Part shown: one piece after another, positions 7,853 to 15,302 of the stretch
Layout: each line of letters starts with the position of its first letter
How positions within the stretch are numbered: the stretch's first letter is position 1
Notes under the pieces: generated by a model
What the model saw: the letters and a program-made list of their open reading frames with translations, nothing else
What the model was told of the DNA's origin: nothing
Database searches by the model: none
NCBI GenBank assembly: GCA_947623905.1
Contig: CANQHX010000002.1
Location: 20,137 to 84,136, forward strand
Reading direction: 5' to 3'
DNA length: 64,000 bases
Source of the DNA: an uncultured Lachnospiraceae bacterium
Lineage (GTDB): Bacteria > Bacillota > Clostridia > Lachnospirales > Lachnospiraceae
Program-made: the position numbers and the translations under genes

Positions 7853-9271
7853 TTAATAATATCTCACACACTTGTAAGGCGTCTGATAAAAGGCACTGTC
7901 TGTCGTGATGCCCCTTCTGGAGTTCGCGGCGTGTACGATGCGGCCATCGCCGATATAGATAGCCACGTGTCCGACGCTGCCGCCGTGGGTATAGAAGATC
8001 AGATCACCGGGCTGCAGATTATCGGAGGATACCGAAACGCCGCCCTGAGACTGTGCTGCCGCCGTACGGCCTGCCACGCTGATGCCGCAGTCCGCCATAA
8101 CAGACATAACGAAACCGGAGCAGTCTGCGCCGTTGGTCAGGCTGGTGCCGCCCCATACGTAAGGATTGCCTACAAACTGCAATGCGTAATTGGCGATCTG
8201 CTGGCCCTTGGAGGAGTCAGAATAACTTTCCGCGCTGTTATAGCTTTCTTCTTCCGCTTCCGCCTCGTCTTCTTCTCCGGCATCCGCGTCCTCATCCTCT
8301 TCTTCCGCTTCCTCGGCCGCCCTGGTTTCCGCCTCGGCCTCTGCCCGCTCGGCTGCTTCCCTTGCGGCTTCAGCTTCTGCCTCCGCCCGCTCAGCTTCTT
8401 CTCTTGCGGCTTCTTCCTCAGCCTTCTGGGCTGCTTCTGCTTCCTCGGCTGCTGCCTTTGCTGCGGCTTCGGCAGCCTGCGCAGCCTCTTCGGCCTCCCT
8501 TGCGGCCTCCTCAGCTTCCGCGGCAGATGCGGCCGCCTCTGCTTCCTCAGCCAGACGGATCGCTTCCTCCTCATTGGATTCCGCGTAGCTGTAATCGATA
8601 CCGGAAAGGAGACAGTCGGAATGTACATATCCTTCCAGATCGCCGTCCGCGTAATAGATCTTCGACCATCCGCCGTCATTTTCCAGCACATCTACCACTT
8701 CGCCGCTGGAAAGCTGGCAGAGAGCCTCCGCCATATCGTCCGGCGCCGTGCGCACATGCAGGCCTTCCAGGGTGTTGGTGCCTTTTGCCGTATAATAAAG
8801 ATCCGTATAATTCTCGGCTTCCTCGCCTACAAATACACAATCCTTGTGCACGTAACCGGTAACGCTGCCGGAAGTCACATAATAGAAAATGCCTTCTTCG
8901 CCTAATACAGTCGCGACATCGCGGTCATACATCTTGCCGATGGACTCGGCCATATCGTCTGCTGCGGCACGGATATTTACATACTCCAGATCCTCGGCAA
9001 GAGCGGCGATCGCCTGGCTGCCTGCCAGACTTTCCTCCTTCGCTGCTTCCGGCTCTGCCGCCGTATCCGCAGTTTCCACTGCCTCCGCTGTCTTTTCGGG
9101 AACCCGGGCATCCTGCAATGCGGCCGTATTCTCATCGGCCGTTGTATTGCCCGCTCCCGCAGAGGGAAGCACCAGATTTCCGTCGTCCGCGCCGGCGGCC
9201 ATGGTCATACCTGCCGCTACCGTTGTACCTACCAGACATGCTGTCGTTGCCCGCAATACTAATTTCTTCAT
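7853..9271 (-). CDS. Secreted SH3b-NlpC/P60 peptidoglycan hydrolase
   Basis: 472-residue exported cell-wall hydrolase. A signal peptide (MKKLVLRAT, hydrophobic core, cut near AAGA) is followed by two SH3b-type wall-binding domains (about 85-150 and 160-225). Next comes an Ala/Glu/Arg-rich stretch of about 110 residues that should form a long helix or coiled coil. The C-terminal NlpC/P60 peptidase domain (about 355-472) has the nucleophile Cys in ADCSGFV, a His in GHVAIYIG and a third polar residue in VHAANS. NlpC/P60 enzymes cut D-Glu-diamino-acid bonds of the stem peptide. The start is 9271, not the ATG at 9283, because GGAGG lies five bases upstream of 9271. It is transcribed alone from the promoter at 9396-9424. 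Confidence 0.93.
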   Translation of the reverse strand: MKKLVLRATTACLVGTTVAAGMTMAAGADDGNLVLPSAGAGNTTADENTAALQDARVPEKTAEAVETADTAAEPEAAKEESLAGSQAIAALAEDLEYVNIRAAADDMAESIGKMYDRDVATVLGEEGIFYYVTSGSVTGYVHKDCVFVGEEAENYTDLYYTAKGTNTLEGLHVRTAPDDMAEALCQLSSGEVVDVLENDGGWSKIYYADGDLEGYVHSDCLLSGIDYSYAESNEEEAIRLAEEAEAAASAAEAEEAAREAEEAAQAAEAAAKAAAEEAEAAQKAEEEAAREEAERAEAEAEAAREAAERAEAEAETRAAEEAEEEDEDADAGEEDEAEAEEESYNSAESYSDSSKGQQIANYALQFVGNPYVWGGTSLTNGADCSGFVMSVMADCGISVAGRTAAAQSQGGVSVSSDNLQPGDLIFYTHGGSVGHVAIYIGDGRIVHAANSRRGITTDSAFYQTPYKCVRYY

Positions 9272-9395
9272 AAGAACCTCCATGTTTTATCCAAAACAGT
9301 AATTTTCGTTTCCCCGTTCCGATCTTTTCCGGGTGATCCGTTCTGCTTCGATGCCAAACATTTATTACAAGATTGTTAAATCTTTTCCCTTGTGT

Positions 9396-9424
9396 ATCAT
9401 ACCACCGGCCCACTACTATGTCAA
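9396..9424 (-). promoter_or_regulatory. Sigma-A promoter of the NlpC/P60 gene
   Basis: On the minus strand TTGACA (9419-9424), a 17-base spacer and TATGAT (9396-9401) form a near-consensus promoter. It gives a leader of about 115 bases before the start at 9271. Confidence 0.8.
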
Positions 9425-9624
9425 CCATTTTCTTTACAAAATATTAATTTTTTTACAAAGCTGTTACGGTTTGACGTGAAAAAACATGGAAATTTCTGTA
9501 TTATTGTTAACTATCTGTTTCTTTTATCCATTTCCCCCTGATTTACATAATTTATTACGATTATTTTGTAGAAAGACGCTATTTGGCGTTTCCACAGGTT
9601 TTTTTCGCGTTTCTTTCTTTATTA
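9425..9624. other. AT-rich gap between the NlpC/P60 promoter and trxB
   Basis: About 200 AT-rich bases downstream of trxB. I see no gene and no convincing terminator. A relaxed DnaA-box match, TTTTCCACA, occurs near 9648 inside the trxB 3' end. Confidence 0.5.
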
Positions 9625-10554
9625 TTACGAAAATGTTAGCAGATATTTTTCCACAGAAGCTACCGCGTTCGCTCCGTCCGCCGCGGCGGTCACGATCTGC
9701 CGCAGCGGTTTGGTCCGCACGTCCCCCGCGGCAAAAATACCCGGACAGCTTGTGACACACGTCTCGTCCGCTTTGATATATCCCGCCTCGTCGCACTCTG
9801 CCAGAGAGCGAAAAGGCTCTGAATTGGGCCGGATGCCCACAGCCACAAAAACGCCGTCTGTGGGAAGCTGCCTGTCCTCCCCGGTCTTATTGTGATGGAG
9901 GGATACGCTCTCCACGCCGTCAGTACCATGAATGGCGGTCACGACCGTATCCCACAGGATCTCCACATTATCCAGGCCTTTTACCGTCTCCCGGAGCACG
10001 GCGGCTCCCCGCAGAGCGTCCCGCCGATGGATCAGATAGACCTTTCTGCAGGCTCTTGCCAGAAAGACGGCGTCCTCCAGCGCTACATCGCCGCCGCCCA
10101 CCACGCACACGGTCCTGTCCCGGAAGAACGCCCCGTCGCACGTGGCACAGTAGGACACGCCTTTGCCGGTGAACTCCTTTTCTCCCGGCACGTCCAGCAG
10201 CCTGTGGACCGCCCCCGTCGCCAGGATCACCGTCTTTGCCGGAAGCTCCCCCTGGTCGGTGACTACCCGCCGGCAGGTTCCATCTATCACAATGGAAGAA
10301 ACGGTGCACTGGCGCAGCTCCGCGCCCAGACGTTTCACGTGCTCTTCCATTTTGCCCGCCAGCTCCATGCCGGATATGCCCGGCAGGCCGGGGTAATTGT
10401 CCACCTCATAGGTGTTGATCACCTGACCGCCCCCAAAGAAATTGGCGTCCACCAGGCACATATCCAGCCGGGCCCTCCGGGCGTAGACAGCCGCGGACAT
10501 GCCAGCAGGTCCGCTGCCGATGATAACAGTATCGTAGAGTTTCTCCTTTTCCAT
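9625..10554 (-). CDS. trxB: Thioredoxin reductase
   Basis: 309-residue FAD/NADPH flavoprotein that reduces thioredoxin. The FAD-binding GSGPAG motif is near residue 14, the redox-active CATC pair is Cys136/Cys139, the NADPH-binding GGGDVALEDA is near 153, and the second FAD motif GIFAAGDVR is near the C-terminus. Length is usual for the family (about 310). The start is supported by GGAGG in GGAGGCCGTCT before ATG. No thioredoxin gene is adjacent. Low-molecular-weight TrxB-like ferredoxin- or NADH-dependent variants share this architecture, so the electron donor is not proven. Confidence 0.93.
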   Translation of the reverse strand: MEKEKLYDTVIIGSGPAGMSAAVYARRARLDMCLVDANFFGGGQVINTYEVDNYPGLPGISGMELAGKMEEHVKRLGAELRQCTVSSIVIDGTCRRVVTDQGELPAKTVILATGAVHRLLDVPGEKEFTGKGVSYCATCDGAFFRDRTVCVVGGGDVALEDAVFLARACRKVYLIHRRDALRGAAVLRETVKGLDNVEILWDTVVTAIHGTDGVESVSLHHNKTGEDRQLPTDGVFVAVGIRPNSEPFRSLAECDEAGYIKADETCVTSCPGIFAAGDVRTKPLRQIVTAAADGANAVASVEKYLLTFS

Positions 10555-10719
10555 AGACGGCCTCCGCCTCCCGATTTTCTATCATATTATCACAATTTCC
10601 CACATTTGCAAAGGATTCGGCTTGAAAGCCGACCTGTAAAGATGTATAATGTGTGTGGTTTTTCCGCTTCATATTATTATACCGGAAAACAAATATGATA
10701 AACAAAGGAAGTATGAACA

Positions 10720-12059
10720 ATGGAAGCAAACACACAATCATCCAAGGGCTGGCGCTCCAATAAATGGATACGGGCGGCCATCCCCGCCCTGCTGCTCCAC
10801 TGCAGTATCGGTACCGTTTACTGCTGGTCTATCTTCAGCCAGGAGATCGCCGACTACATAGGCTTTTCCAAGGGCGCCACGGAGTGGGCCTTCAGCTTTG
10901 CCATCTTTTTCCTGGGCATGTCTGCCGCTTTTCTGGGCAACGTGGTAGAGAAGGACATTCACAAATCCTCTCTTATCGCGGCTATCTGCTTTGCCGCAGG
11001 CATGGCAGGCACCGGATTATTCATCTACTACGGCGGCGCCCATCAGGGAAGCATCGTGTCCCTTCTGGGCATCTACGTATGCTACGGTTTTATCATGGGC
11101 GTCGGCCTGGGCACCGGATACCTTTCTCCTGTCAAGACACTGATGCTGTGGTTCCAGGACAGAAAGGGCCTTGCCACAGGTCTGGCGGTAGCAGGCTTCG
11201 GCGCGGCCAAAGCCATTGCCAGCCCGATCATGCAGGCCATGCTGGACCATCTGGGCAAGAACGGCATCTGGCAGATGTTCCTGATCCTGGCAGTTGTATA
11301 TTTTATCATGATGTTCGTGGGACATCTGCTGCTGAAAAAGCCGGACGGCTGGCATGAGCCCCAGACAAAGGCCGAGGGCGAGAGCATGTTCTCTGTCATC
11401 AAGACAAAGCCCATCACCAACTACATCGGCATCTGGATCATGTTCTACATCAACATCACCTGCGGCCTGGCTCTGATCTCCCAGGAGAAGATGATCGTGG
11501 CCTGTACGGCATGGTAGGCATCCTGTCCACCGTCTCCGCCATCTTCAACGCCGGCGGACGTCTGGGCTTCTCCGCCTGGGCCGACCTGATGAAGGACCGG
11601 AATACGATCTACAAGCTGATCTTCATCCTGTCCATCGCCTTTACCGGCGCCGTGATCCTCACATCGGGCATTCAGAACGGCAACGGCAACATCCTGCTGA
11701 CCATCCTTGTGCTGGGCCTGATCTTCGTTGTAAACGCAGGCTACGGCGGCGGCTTCTCCAATGTACCCACCCTGCTGTCTGACCATTACGGCATGGGCAA
11801 TATCAGCGCCATCCACGGCCTGACCCTTTCCGCGTGGGCATTCGCCGGCCTCACCGGCAACCAGATGGCCACATGGATCGTAAACCATTTCGGTTCCCAG
11901 GTGGAGATCGACGGGCATATGGTAAATCCCACAGGATATCAGTGCGTGCTGTACGCCACCATCGTGCTGTACATCATCGCCCTGGTGATCTGTCTGTTGT
12001 TCGTGCGGCCCACGGAAAAAGCGCTGGCCGCAAAGAAAGCCAAAAAAGAGGCAAAATAA
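10720..12059 (+). pseudogene. OFA-family MFS transporter split by a frameshift
   Basis: Two overlapping frames together make one complete transporter of about 446 residues. The first runs 10720-11517 (265 aa, transmembrane helices 1 to about 7) and the second continues to 12059 with the remaining helices. The motifs (WSIFSQEI, GLGTGYLSPVKTL, FQDRKGLATGLAVAGFG, and GGRLGFSAWADL in the second part) are those of the oxalate/formate antiporter (OFA) family. The break lies near 11497-11504: the first frame reads M-I-V-A-C-T-A-W-stop, while the +2 frame reads G-L-Y-G-M-V-G, as expected for the family. Restoring one G in the gtggcctg stretch would rejoin the frames. This may be a real pseudogene, a phase-variable site or a sequencing error. 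OFA proteins exchange small carboxylates; the substrate here is unknown. Confidence 0.85.
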
Positions 12060-12093
12060 TACGCCCCATTCCGGAGCGTTTACGCGATATGAT

Positions 12094-12137
12094 CGGCAGA
12101 TGATATGGGGTGCTCCCCCTGTCATCTGCCGTATTTT
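12094..12137 (+). terminator. Intrinsic terminator after the MFS gene
   Basis: CGGCAGATGA (12094-12103) pairs with TCATCTGCCG (12122-12131), with an inner GGGG/CCCC stem, followed by TATTTT. It sits just after the transporter and 20 bases before the SDR gene's start. Confidence 0.75.
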
Positions 12138-12155
12138 ACAAAAAAGGAGATATTT

Positions 12156-12887
12156 ATGACACGCACCGCGTTTATCACCGGCGCTTCCAGAGGCATCGGC
12201 GCCGCCGTCGCACGGCGGCTGGCAGAGGATGGCTGGAATCTGGCGCTGACCTGTGAAAAAAATACCGATCTGCTGGAGCAGCTGGCGGACAGCCTCCGCG
12301 CCCGGTACGGCGTTACTATCTGTACCCGGACAATGGACGTGGCAGACCCCCTGCAGTGTGAGCAGGCGGCGGCAGAAGCAAAAGAATATCTGGGCCCCAT
12401 TCACGCCCTCATCAACAACGCGGGTGTCTGCCATATGGGTCTGCTGACCGAGCTCTCCGTGGAAGAATGGGACCGGATCATGAAGGTCAATCTGTACGCC
12501 GCCTTTTACATGTGCCGCGCTCTTGTGCCGGACATGGTGCGGCGCCGGGCAGGAGCTGTCGTCAACATCTCCTCTGTGTGGGGCAATGTGGGCGCCTCCT
12601 GCGAGGCCGCCTATTCCGCCGCCAAGGCGGGTCTGAACGGACTGACCCGTGCCCTTGCGAAAGAGCTGGCCCCCAGCGGGATCACGGTCAACGCCATTGC
12701 CTGCGGCGTCATTGACACAGACATGAACAAGTGCCTGTCACCCGAGGAATTGAAAACCCTTTACGCAGAAATACCTGCCGGACGGCCCGGCGCTCCCGAA
12801 GAAGCGGCGCAGCTTGTCTGGCAGGTACTCAACAGCCCGGCCTACCTTACCGGGCAGATCATCGGACTGGATGGGGGATGGACGTGA
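12156..12887 (+). CDS. SDR-family oxidoreductase, FabG-like
   Basis: 243-residue short-chain dehydrogenase/reductase. It has the nucleotide-binding TGASRGIG near residue 7, NNAG near 87, the catalytic serine in NISSV and the catalytic YSAAK. The DGGW C-terminal motif is typical of 3-oxoacyl-ACP reductase-like members. The start is ATG 12156, preceded by AAAGGAGA at good spacing; the upstream in-frame ATG at 12105 lies in the preceding terminator hairpin. The gene stands alone on the plus strand, not in a fatty-acid cluster, so it may act on another ketone/alcohol pair rather than in lipid synthesis. Confidence 0.88.
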   Translation: MTRTAFITGASRGIGAAVARRLAEDGWNLALTCEKNTDLLEQLADSLRARYGVTICTRTMDVADPLQCEQAAAEAKEYLGPIHALINNAGVCHMGLLTELSVEEWDRIMKVNLYAAFYMCRALVPDMVRRRAGAVVNISSVWGNVGASCEAAYSAAKAGLNGLTRALAKELAPSGITVNAIACGVIDTDMNKCLSPEELKTLYAEIPAGRPGAPEEAAQLVWQVLNSPAYLTGQIIGLDGGWT

Positions 12888-12900
12888 TCCGGCTTCGCCG

Positions 12901-13557
12901 TCATCCCTTCGTCATCCTGATCTGCACGATCAGTCCCGCGATGAGCAGCACCAGCCCCAAGCCCAGCACGATGGGCAGGGAGTTGGCCTGATGAAGGAGC
13001 ACCGAGATGACGATGGCCATGGAAAAGCCGCCGTGGGACGCCGTGGAGACTATCAGCAGGGGCCGCACGAATTTCACTGCCAGCACGGCAAATATGATCG
13101 CCACGACAATGGCGATCCCCATGGCTACTCGGCTGAAATGCTCCGGCGCCGTAGTAACCGCTGTCACAAACCCGGTGAAGGATGGCATGGTATGTTCCGC
13201 AAATAAGTGTGCCGCCAGATTATATACGATCCCGTAAGCCGTAAACATGGCGTAGATGAACACGCCCACATTGTAAAATCTCCAGGCCAGCAGGGCCAGG
13301 CCGATGCCGATCACAAGAGCGCACACCCCCGCGATGAGAGTGATGTATTCCAGTTCCGAGAAACACAGGTAAGCAAAGGCCACGCCGGCCACCACGCCTC
13401 CCAGAAAACCTACTATGCTGGCAAAGACCCTACGGGTCTTATAGCCGAAAAAGCAGAGCACGAAATAATAAACCGCCATGAGTACGGCAAGTATGGTCAT
13501 GACGGGCCCGCCGCTCTCAAAATAATCCACCAGTATCCCGTTCAAAAACCCCCACAT
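12901..13557 (-). CDS. Multi-pass membrane protein (DUF4203/TMEM198-like)
   Basis: 218 residues with about seven hydrophobic segments and glycine-rich helices (ASIVGFLGGVVAGVAFAY, VLGLGLVLLIAGLIV). The pattern resembles DUF4203/TMEM198-like proteins of unknown function; this is a weak recognition. The start at 13557 (MWGFLNG) is chosen because AAGGAGG lies upstream; the frame is open further upstream but without a site. It faces the SDR gene tail-to-tail with 13 bases between them and follows the aminopeptidase gene by about 85 bases on the same strand, so it may be co-transcribed with it. Confidence 0.7.
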   Translation of the reverse strand: MWGFLNGILVDYFESGGPVMTILAVLMAVYYFVLCFFGYKTRRVFASIVGFLGGVVAGVAFAYLCFSELEYITLIAGVCALVIGIGLALLAWRFYNVGVFIYAMFTAYGIVYNLAAHLFAEHTMPSFTGFVTAVTTAPEHFSRVAMGIAIVVAIIFAVLAVKFVRPLLIVSTASHGGFSMAIVISVLLHQANSLPIVLGLGLVLLIAGLIVQIRMTKG

Positions 13558-13641
13558 ATCTTTTCCTCCTTCCCGCGCGCAGCCTGCCGCGCTTCCGGAT
13601 GGCACATCCGTCCGGCCGGACGCTTTCCCGCACGCAGTCTC

Positions 13642-15015
13642 CTACTGTAATGTAAGAAACGCCATATATCCTTTGTACGTCTCATAAATATCCGCTTTGC
13701 TGGTAGCCTCCCAGGGGCCGTGCATGGACAGAACCGCCACGCCGCTGTCAATGACCTCCATGCCGTACAGGGCAGCGATATACGCGATCGTACCGCCGCC
13801 GCCTGCGTCCACCCTGCCCAGCTCCGCAGTCTGGTAGCGCACCTTATGGGCGTCCAGCACACTGCGGATGCAGGCCATGTACTCCGCGTTGGCGTCGTTG
13901 GACCCGGATTTTCCGCCCCGGCCCGTAAATTTATTAAACACCATTCCTCTGCCCATGTAAGCGCAGTTTTTCTTTTCAAACACAGAGGCGTAGGCCGGAT
14001 CAAAGGCGGCGGATACGTCCGAGGACAGCATGCGGCTCCCCGCCAGGCACCGGCGCAGGGACAGTTCGCTGTATACCCCCAGCACATTCATCAGCTCCGC
14101 CGTGGCATTTTCAAAGAAACGGGACTGCATGCCCGTGGCGCCCACGCTGCCAATCTCCTCTTTATCCACCAGCAGGCAGCAGCTGGTCTTTTCCGGTCCT
14201 TTTGTGTCCAGCATGGCCTTCAGGGAAGTATAGGCGCACACTCTGTCGTCCTGTCCGTAGGCCAGTACCATGCTGGCGTCCAGCCCCAGGTCCCGTGCCT
14301 TTCCCGCGGGCACCACCTCCAGCTCCGCCGACAGGAAATCCTCTTCCTCCATATCATATTTATCCTTCAGGAGTTTCAGGATGTTGGCTTTTACAGCGTC
14401 CTTTTCCTCTCCCTTCAGCGGCTGGCTGCCGATGAGGATATCCAGCGCCTCTCCTTCCACCACCTTGGAGGCCTTCTTCTCCATCTGCTCCGCGGAGAGA
14501 TGGATGAGCAGGTCGGACACGCACACCACCGGGTCCGAATCCTCCTCTCCGATGGAGATATCTGTCACTGTCCCGTCCTTTTTCGCGATAACGCCATGAA
14601 TAGCCAACGGCAAAGAGGTCCACTGGTATTTTTTGATGCCCCCGTAATAATGGGTATCCAAAAAAGCCATGTCCCCGTCCTCATAGAGCGGATTCTGCTT
14701 AATGTCCAGTCTGGGGGAATCGATGTGAGCGCAAAGGATGTTCATACCCTCCTCCAGAGGCGCCTTGCCTACATGGTACAGCACGATGGCTTTCCCCATA
14801 CAATTCACATACAGCTTTTTCCCCGGCTTTTCCTTTCCCCGGATCACGTTTTCCATATTTACATAGCCGGCTTTTTCCGCCAGGGCCGCAGCCTGCTTCA
14901 CACATTCTCTCTCTGTCTTGCCCTTATCCAGAAATGTCCGGTAACCGCCGCACAGCGCCTCCAGCGCTTTTTTATCTCTGGCAGTATAGCCCTTCCACGC
15001 ATTCTGACGTTCCAT
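13642..15015 (-). CDS. M18-family metalloaminopeptidase
   Basis: 457-residue cytosolic aminopeptidase of the M18 (aspartyl aminopeptidase) family. It forms dodecameric tetrahedral particles in known members and removes N-terminal acidic or neutral residues. Diagnostic motifs are CAHIDSPRLD (first metal His/Asp), DKEEIGSVG (catalytic Glu pair), SSDVSAAFDP and the C-terminal metal-binding region. Length fits the bacterial family. The start is ATG 15015, eight bases after AAGGAAG; the upstream GTG at 15036 overlaps that site. An unusual triple repeat of AGTTCC half-sites lies in the leader next to the -10 box and could be an operator. Confidence 0.9.
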   Translation of the reverse strand: MERQNAWKGYTARDKKALEALCGGYRTFLDKGKTERECVKQAAALAEKAGYVNMENVIRGKEKPGKKLYVNCMGKAIVLYHVGKAPLEEGMNILCAHIDSPRLDIKQNPLYEDGDMAFLDTHYYGGIKKYQWTSLPLAIHGVIAKKDGTVTDISIGEEDSDPVVCVSDLLIHLSAEQMEKKASKVVEGEALDILIGSQPLKGEEKDAVKANILKLLKDKYDMEEEDFLSAELEVVPAGKARDLGLDASMVLAYGQDDRVCAYTSLKAMLDTKGPEKTSCCLLVDKEEIGSVGATGMQSRFFENATAELMNVLGVYSELSLRRCLAGSRMLSSDVSAAFDPAYASVFEKKNCAYMGRGMVFNKFTGRGGKSGSNDANAEYMACIRSVLDAHKVRYQTAELGRVDAGGGGTIAYIAALYGMEVIDSGVAVLSMHGPWEATSKADIYETYKGYMAFLTLQ

Positions 15016-15054
15016 CTCACAAGCTTCCTTTCTCACAACGATTTTTTCGGCAAT

Positions 15055-15092
15055 AGTTCCTCTGCAGGAACTGTTCTGACAGTTCCATTATA
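15055..15092 (-). promoter_or_regulatory. -10 box with overlapping inverted repeats upstream of the M18 gene
   Basis: AGTTCC (15055-15060), GGAACTG (15067-15073) and CAGTTCC (15080-15086) form two overlapping inverted repeats sharing the middle arm. They abut TATAAT (minus strand, 15087-15092), so they overlap the expected transcription start. This is an operator-like or attenuator-like layout; no -35 consensus is clear. Confidence 0.5.
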
Positions 15093-15173
15093 ATGATTTC
15101 TCCCATTTTGCGCAAGCAGAAACAAATTCACCCCTGAGCATTTGACATTTTTCAAAAAATTATCCAAAACCCT

Positions 15174-15271
15174 TTACATTTTCTGACATTTTTTGTATAC
15201 TATTTTTGTATTTCCGACGATTATTTATCCTCCATATAAAAAAACGCAGGCTGCGAAAGCCTGCGTTTTTT
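15174..15271 (+). ncRNA. Possible very short transcript (promoter directly followed by terminator)
   Basis: On the plus strand TTTACA (15174-15179), a 16-base spacer and TATACT (15196-15201) are followed about 37 bases later by a perfect hairpin with T-run ending at 15271. A transcript of about 64 nt would start near 15208. It would carry an exposed TATCCTCCATA segment, complementary to a Shine-Dalgarno sequence, in front of the hairpin. No reading frame is present. The promoter call rests on the sequence only. Confidence 0.35.
15238..15271 (-). terminator. Bidirectional intrinsic terminator after the GH127 gene
   Basis: AAAAACGCAGGCT and AGCCTGCGTTTTT pair perfectly around a five-base loop. 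A- and T-runs on the two sides let it work in both directions. It lies about 32 bases beyond the stop of the 15303-17297 gene on the minus strand. Confidence 0.85.
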
Positions 15272-15302
15272 ATTTCTGCGTTTTTCGCCCGGATCCGCGC
15301 TC

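Noticed and set aside
8182..8862. Plus-strand Pro/Leu/Arg-rich frame opposite the NlpC/P60 gene
   Set aside because: It is the complement of the Ala/Glu coiled-coil region, low-complexity and without a ribosome site.
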